Source of the DNA: Enterobacter sp. Ag1
GTDB lineage: Bacteria > Pseudomonadota > Gammaproteobacteria > Enterobacterales > Enterobacteriaceae
Length of the DNA: 64,000 nt
Direction of reading: 5' to 3'
Assembly: GCA_000277545.1 (NCBI GenBank)
Contig: AKXM01000006.1
Coordinates: forward strand, 62,001-126,000
Positions 62,929 to 64,000 of the stretch are shown piece by piece; positions within the stretch are counted from its first letter, which is position 1, and every line of letters starts with the position of its first letter. The position numbers and the translations under genes are program-made. The notes below the pieces were generated by a model. The model did not search any database. It was given only the letters and a program-made list of their open reading frames with translations, and had not been told where the DNA came from.

Positions 62929-64000
62929 ATGCGTCATCACCGCCCAGCCGTGAAGGCCGACTTATCTTTTTCTAACCCCTCGGTTTGCGCCTGGCTGTAT
63001 CAAATCATCGCCATCGCCTTGGTTATTGGCGTGGCGGTTTATTTGATTCACAACACCATTACCAACCTGGACAGCCGCGGTATTACCTCCGGTTTTGCCT
63101 TTCTCGATCGCGCCGCCGGGTTCGGCATTGTCCAGCATCTTGTCGACTACGATCAGGGAGATACCTACGGCAAAGTCTTTGCTGTTGGGCTGCTGAATAC
63201 CCTGCTGGTGTCTGTTCTCTGTATTGTATTCGCGACATTTATCGGCTTCTTTGTGGGCCTGGCACGCCTCTCTGATAACTGGCTGGTGCGTAAACTCTCT
63301 ACCTTTTATATAGAGACATTTCGCAACATCCCCCCGCTGCTGCAAATTTTCTTCTGGTACTTTGCCGTGCTGCGTAATCTGCCGGGCCCACGCCAGGCTC
63401 TGGATGCCTTTGGCCTGATGTACCTGAGCAATCGCGGGCTGTCTCTTCCGGCTCCGATTATGGGGGAAGGTCTGCTGGCATTTGCGGTTGCCATTCTGTG
63501 CGCACTGATCGTTTCTGCGGGCCTGTACCGCTATAACAAAATGCACCAAATGAGAACCGGGCAGATTCGTCGCACCTGGCCCGTGACGATCGCGTTTATC
63601 GTTGTGCTTCCGCTGCTGGCGCATTTGATCTTCGGGGCAGCCCTTCACTGGGATATTCCAGCTCTGCACGGTTTCAACTTCAGCGGTGGGATTGTACTTA
63701 TCCCTGAACTGGCGGCTTTAACGCTGGCGCTGTCGGTTTACACCTCGGTCTTTATCGCGGAAATCATTCGCTCAGGTATTCAGTCCGTCCCCTTTGGCCA
63801 GCATGAGGCGGCTTTGTCCCTGGGTCTGCCTAAGCAGGTGACGCTTCGCCAGGTGATTGTGCCCCAGGCGCTGAGAGTCATCATTCCGCCGTTGACCAGC
63901 CAGTACTTGAACATCGTCAAAAACTCTTCCCTGGCAGCAGCCATTGGTTATCCGGATATGGTGTCTTTGTTTGCCGGCAGCGTGCTTAACCAAACGGGCC
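62929..64000 (+). CDS. yhdX: YhdX, amino acid ABC transporter permease (5' part, runs off the window)
   Basis: The frame is open from the ATG at 62929 to the end of the window (357 codons, no stop). The E. coli protein is about 393 residues by memory, so about 36 residues are missing. Membrane segments are visible near 24-42, 90-120 and further on. The FRNIPPLLQIFFWYF motif and the EAA loop EAALSLGLPKQVTLRQVIVPQALRV assign it to the HisM/AapQ-type permeases. It should pair with YhdY and the ATPase YhdZ beyond the window. Confidence 0.94.
   Translation, partial: MRHHRPAVKADLSFSNPSVCAWLYQIIAIALVIGVAVYLIHNTITNLDSRGITSGFAFLDRAAGFGIVQHLVDYDQGDTYGKVFAVGLLNTLLVSVLCIVFATFIGFFVGLARLSDNWLVRKLSTFYIETFRNIPPLLQIFFWYFAVLRNLPGPRQALDAFGLMYLSNRGLSLPAPIMGEGLLAFAVAILCALIVSAGLYRYNKMHQMRTGQIRRTWPVTIAFIVVLPLLAHLIFGAALHWDIPALHGFNFSGGIVLIPELAALTLALSVYTSVFIAEIIRSGIQSVPFGQHEAALSLGLPKQVTLRQVIVPQALRVIIPPLTSQYLNIVKNSSLAAAIGYPDMVSLFAGSVLNQTG

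Overview
The window is a stretch of conserved chromosome from a gamma-proteobacterium of the family Enterobacteriaceae. The proteins can be aligned by eye with Escherichia coli proteins over full length, and the gene order follows the E. coli yrbG-to-yhdX region (roughly minute 70-73). It is not E. coli itself: yrbL, gltF, yhdJ and acrSEF are absent from their E. coli places, a glycerate cluster and an aldehyde dehydrogenase are added, yhcN is doubled, and msrPQ sits beside aroQ. I cannot name the genus from sequence alone. Comparisons with E. coli here are from memory, not from a search. No mobile element, phage, CRISPR array, tRNA or rRNA gene was seen.

Layout. 1-7.3 kb: end of yrbG, then the envelope and nitrogen-PTS block kdsD-kdsC-lptC-lptA-lptB-rpoN-hpf-ptsN-rapZ-npr (Kdo precursor, LPS export, sigma-54, ribosome hibernation, nitrogen PTS, GlmZ control). 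7.4-11.0 kb: an accessory cluster on the minus strand (glycerate kinase, GntP-type permease, CdaR-type regulator). 11.1-16.0 kb, minus strand: mtgA, elbB, the arcB sensor kinase and yhcC; the small RNA gene arcZ lies on the plus strand between elbB and arcB. 16.0-22.6 kb: a 679-base regulatory gap with a small basic upstream ORF, then gltB-gltD (glutamate synthase). 22.7-25.2 kb: sspA-sspB and rplM-rpsI. 25.2-31.6 kb: zapE, zapG, the periplasmic proteases degQ and degS, mdh and argR. 31.9-38.8 kb: two DUF1471 (YhcN) genes, yhcO, an aldehyde dehydrogenase, and the aromatic acid efflux operon aaeXAB with its divergent regulator aaeR. 38.8-51.2 kb, minus strand: tldD, yhdP, rng, yhdE, mreD, mreC, mreB and csrD (envelope maintenance, RNA processing, cell shape). 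51.4-64 kb, plus strand: acuI, msrP-msrQ, aroQ-accB-accC, yhdT-panF-prmA, dusB-fis, yhdV, yhdW and the start of yhdX.

The most useful non-coding calls are ArcZ, the two ARG boxes in front of argR, the growth-rate-type promoter of dusB-fis, and a set of inverted repeats in gaps, two of which (in front of yhdW and between the yhcN copies) have a concentric palindrome-within-a-stem design. The best candidate for something under-described is the 21-codon basic ORF in front of gltB. I see no new multi-gene system here; most of the window is ordinary core genome.
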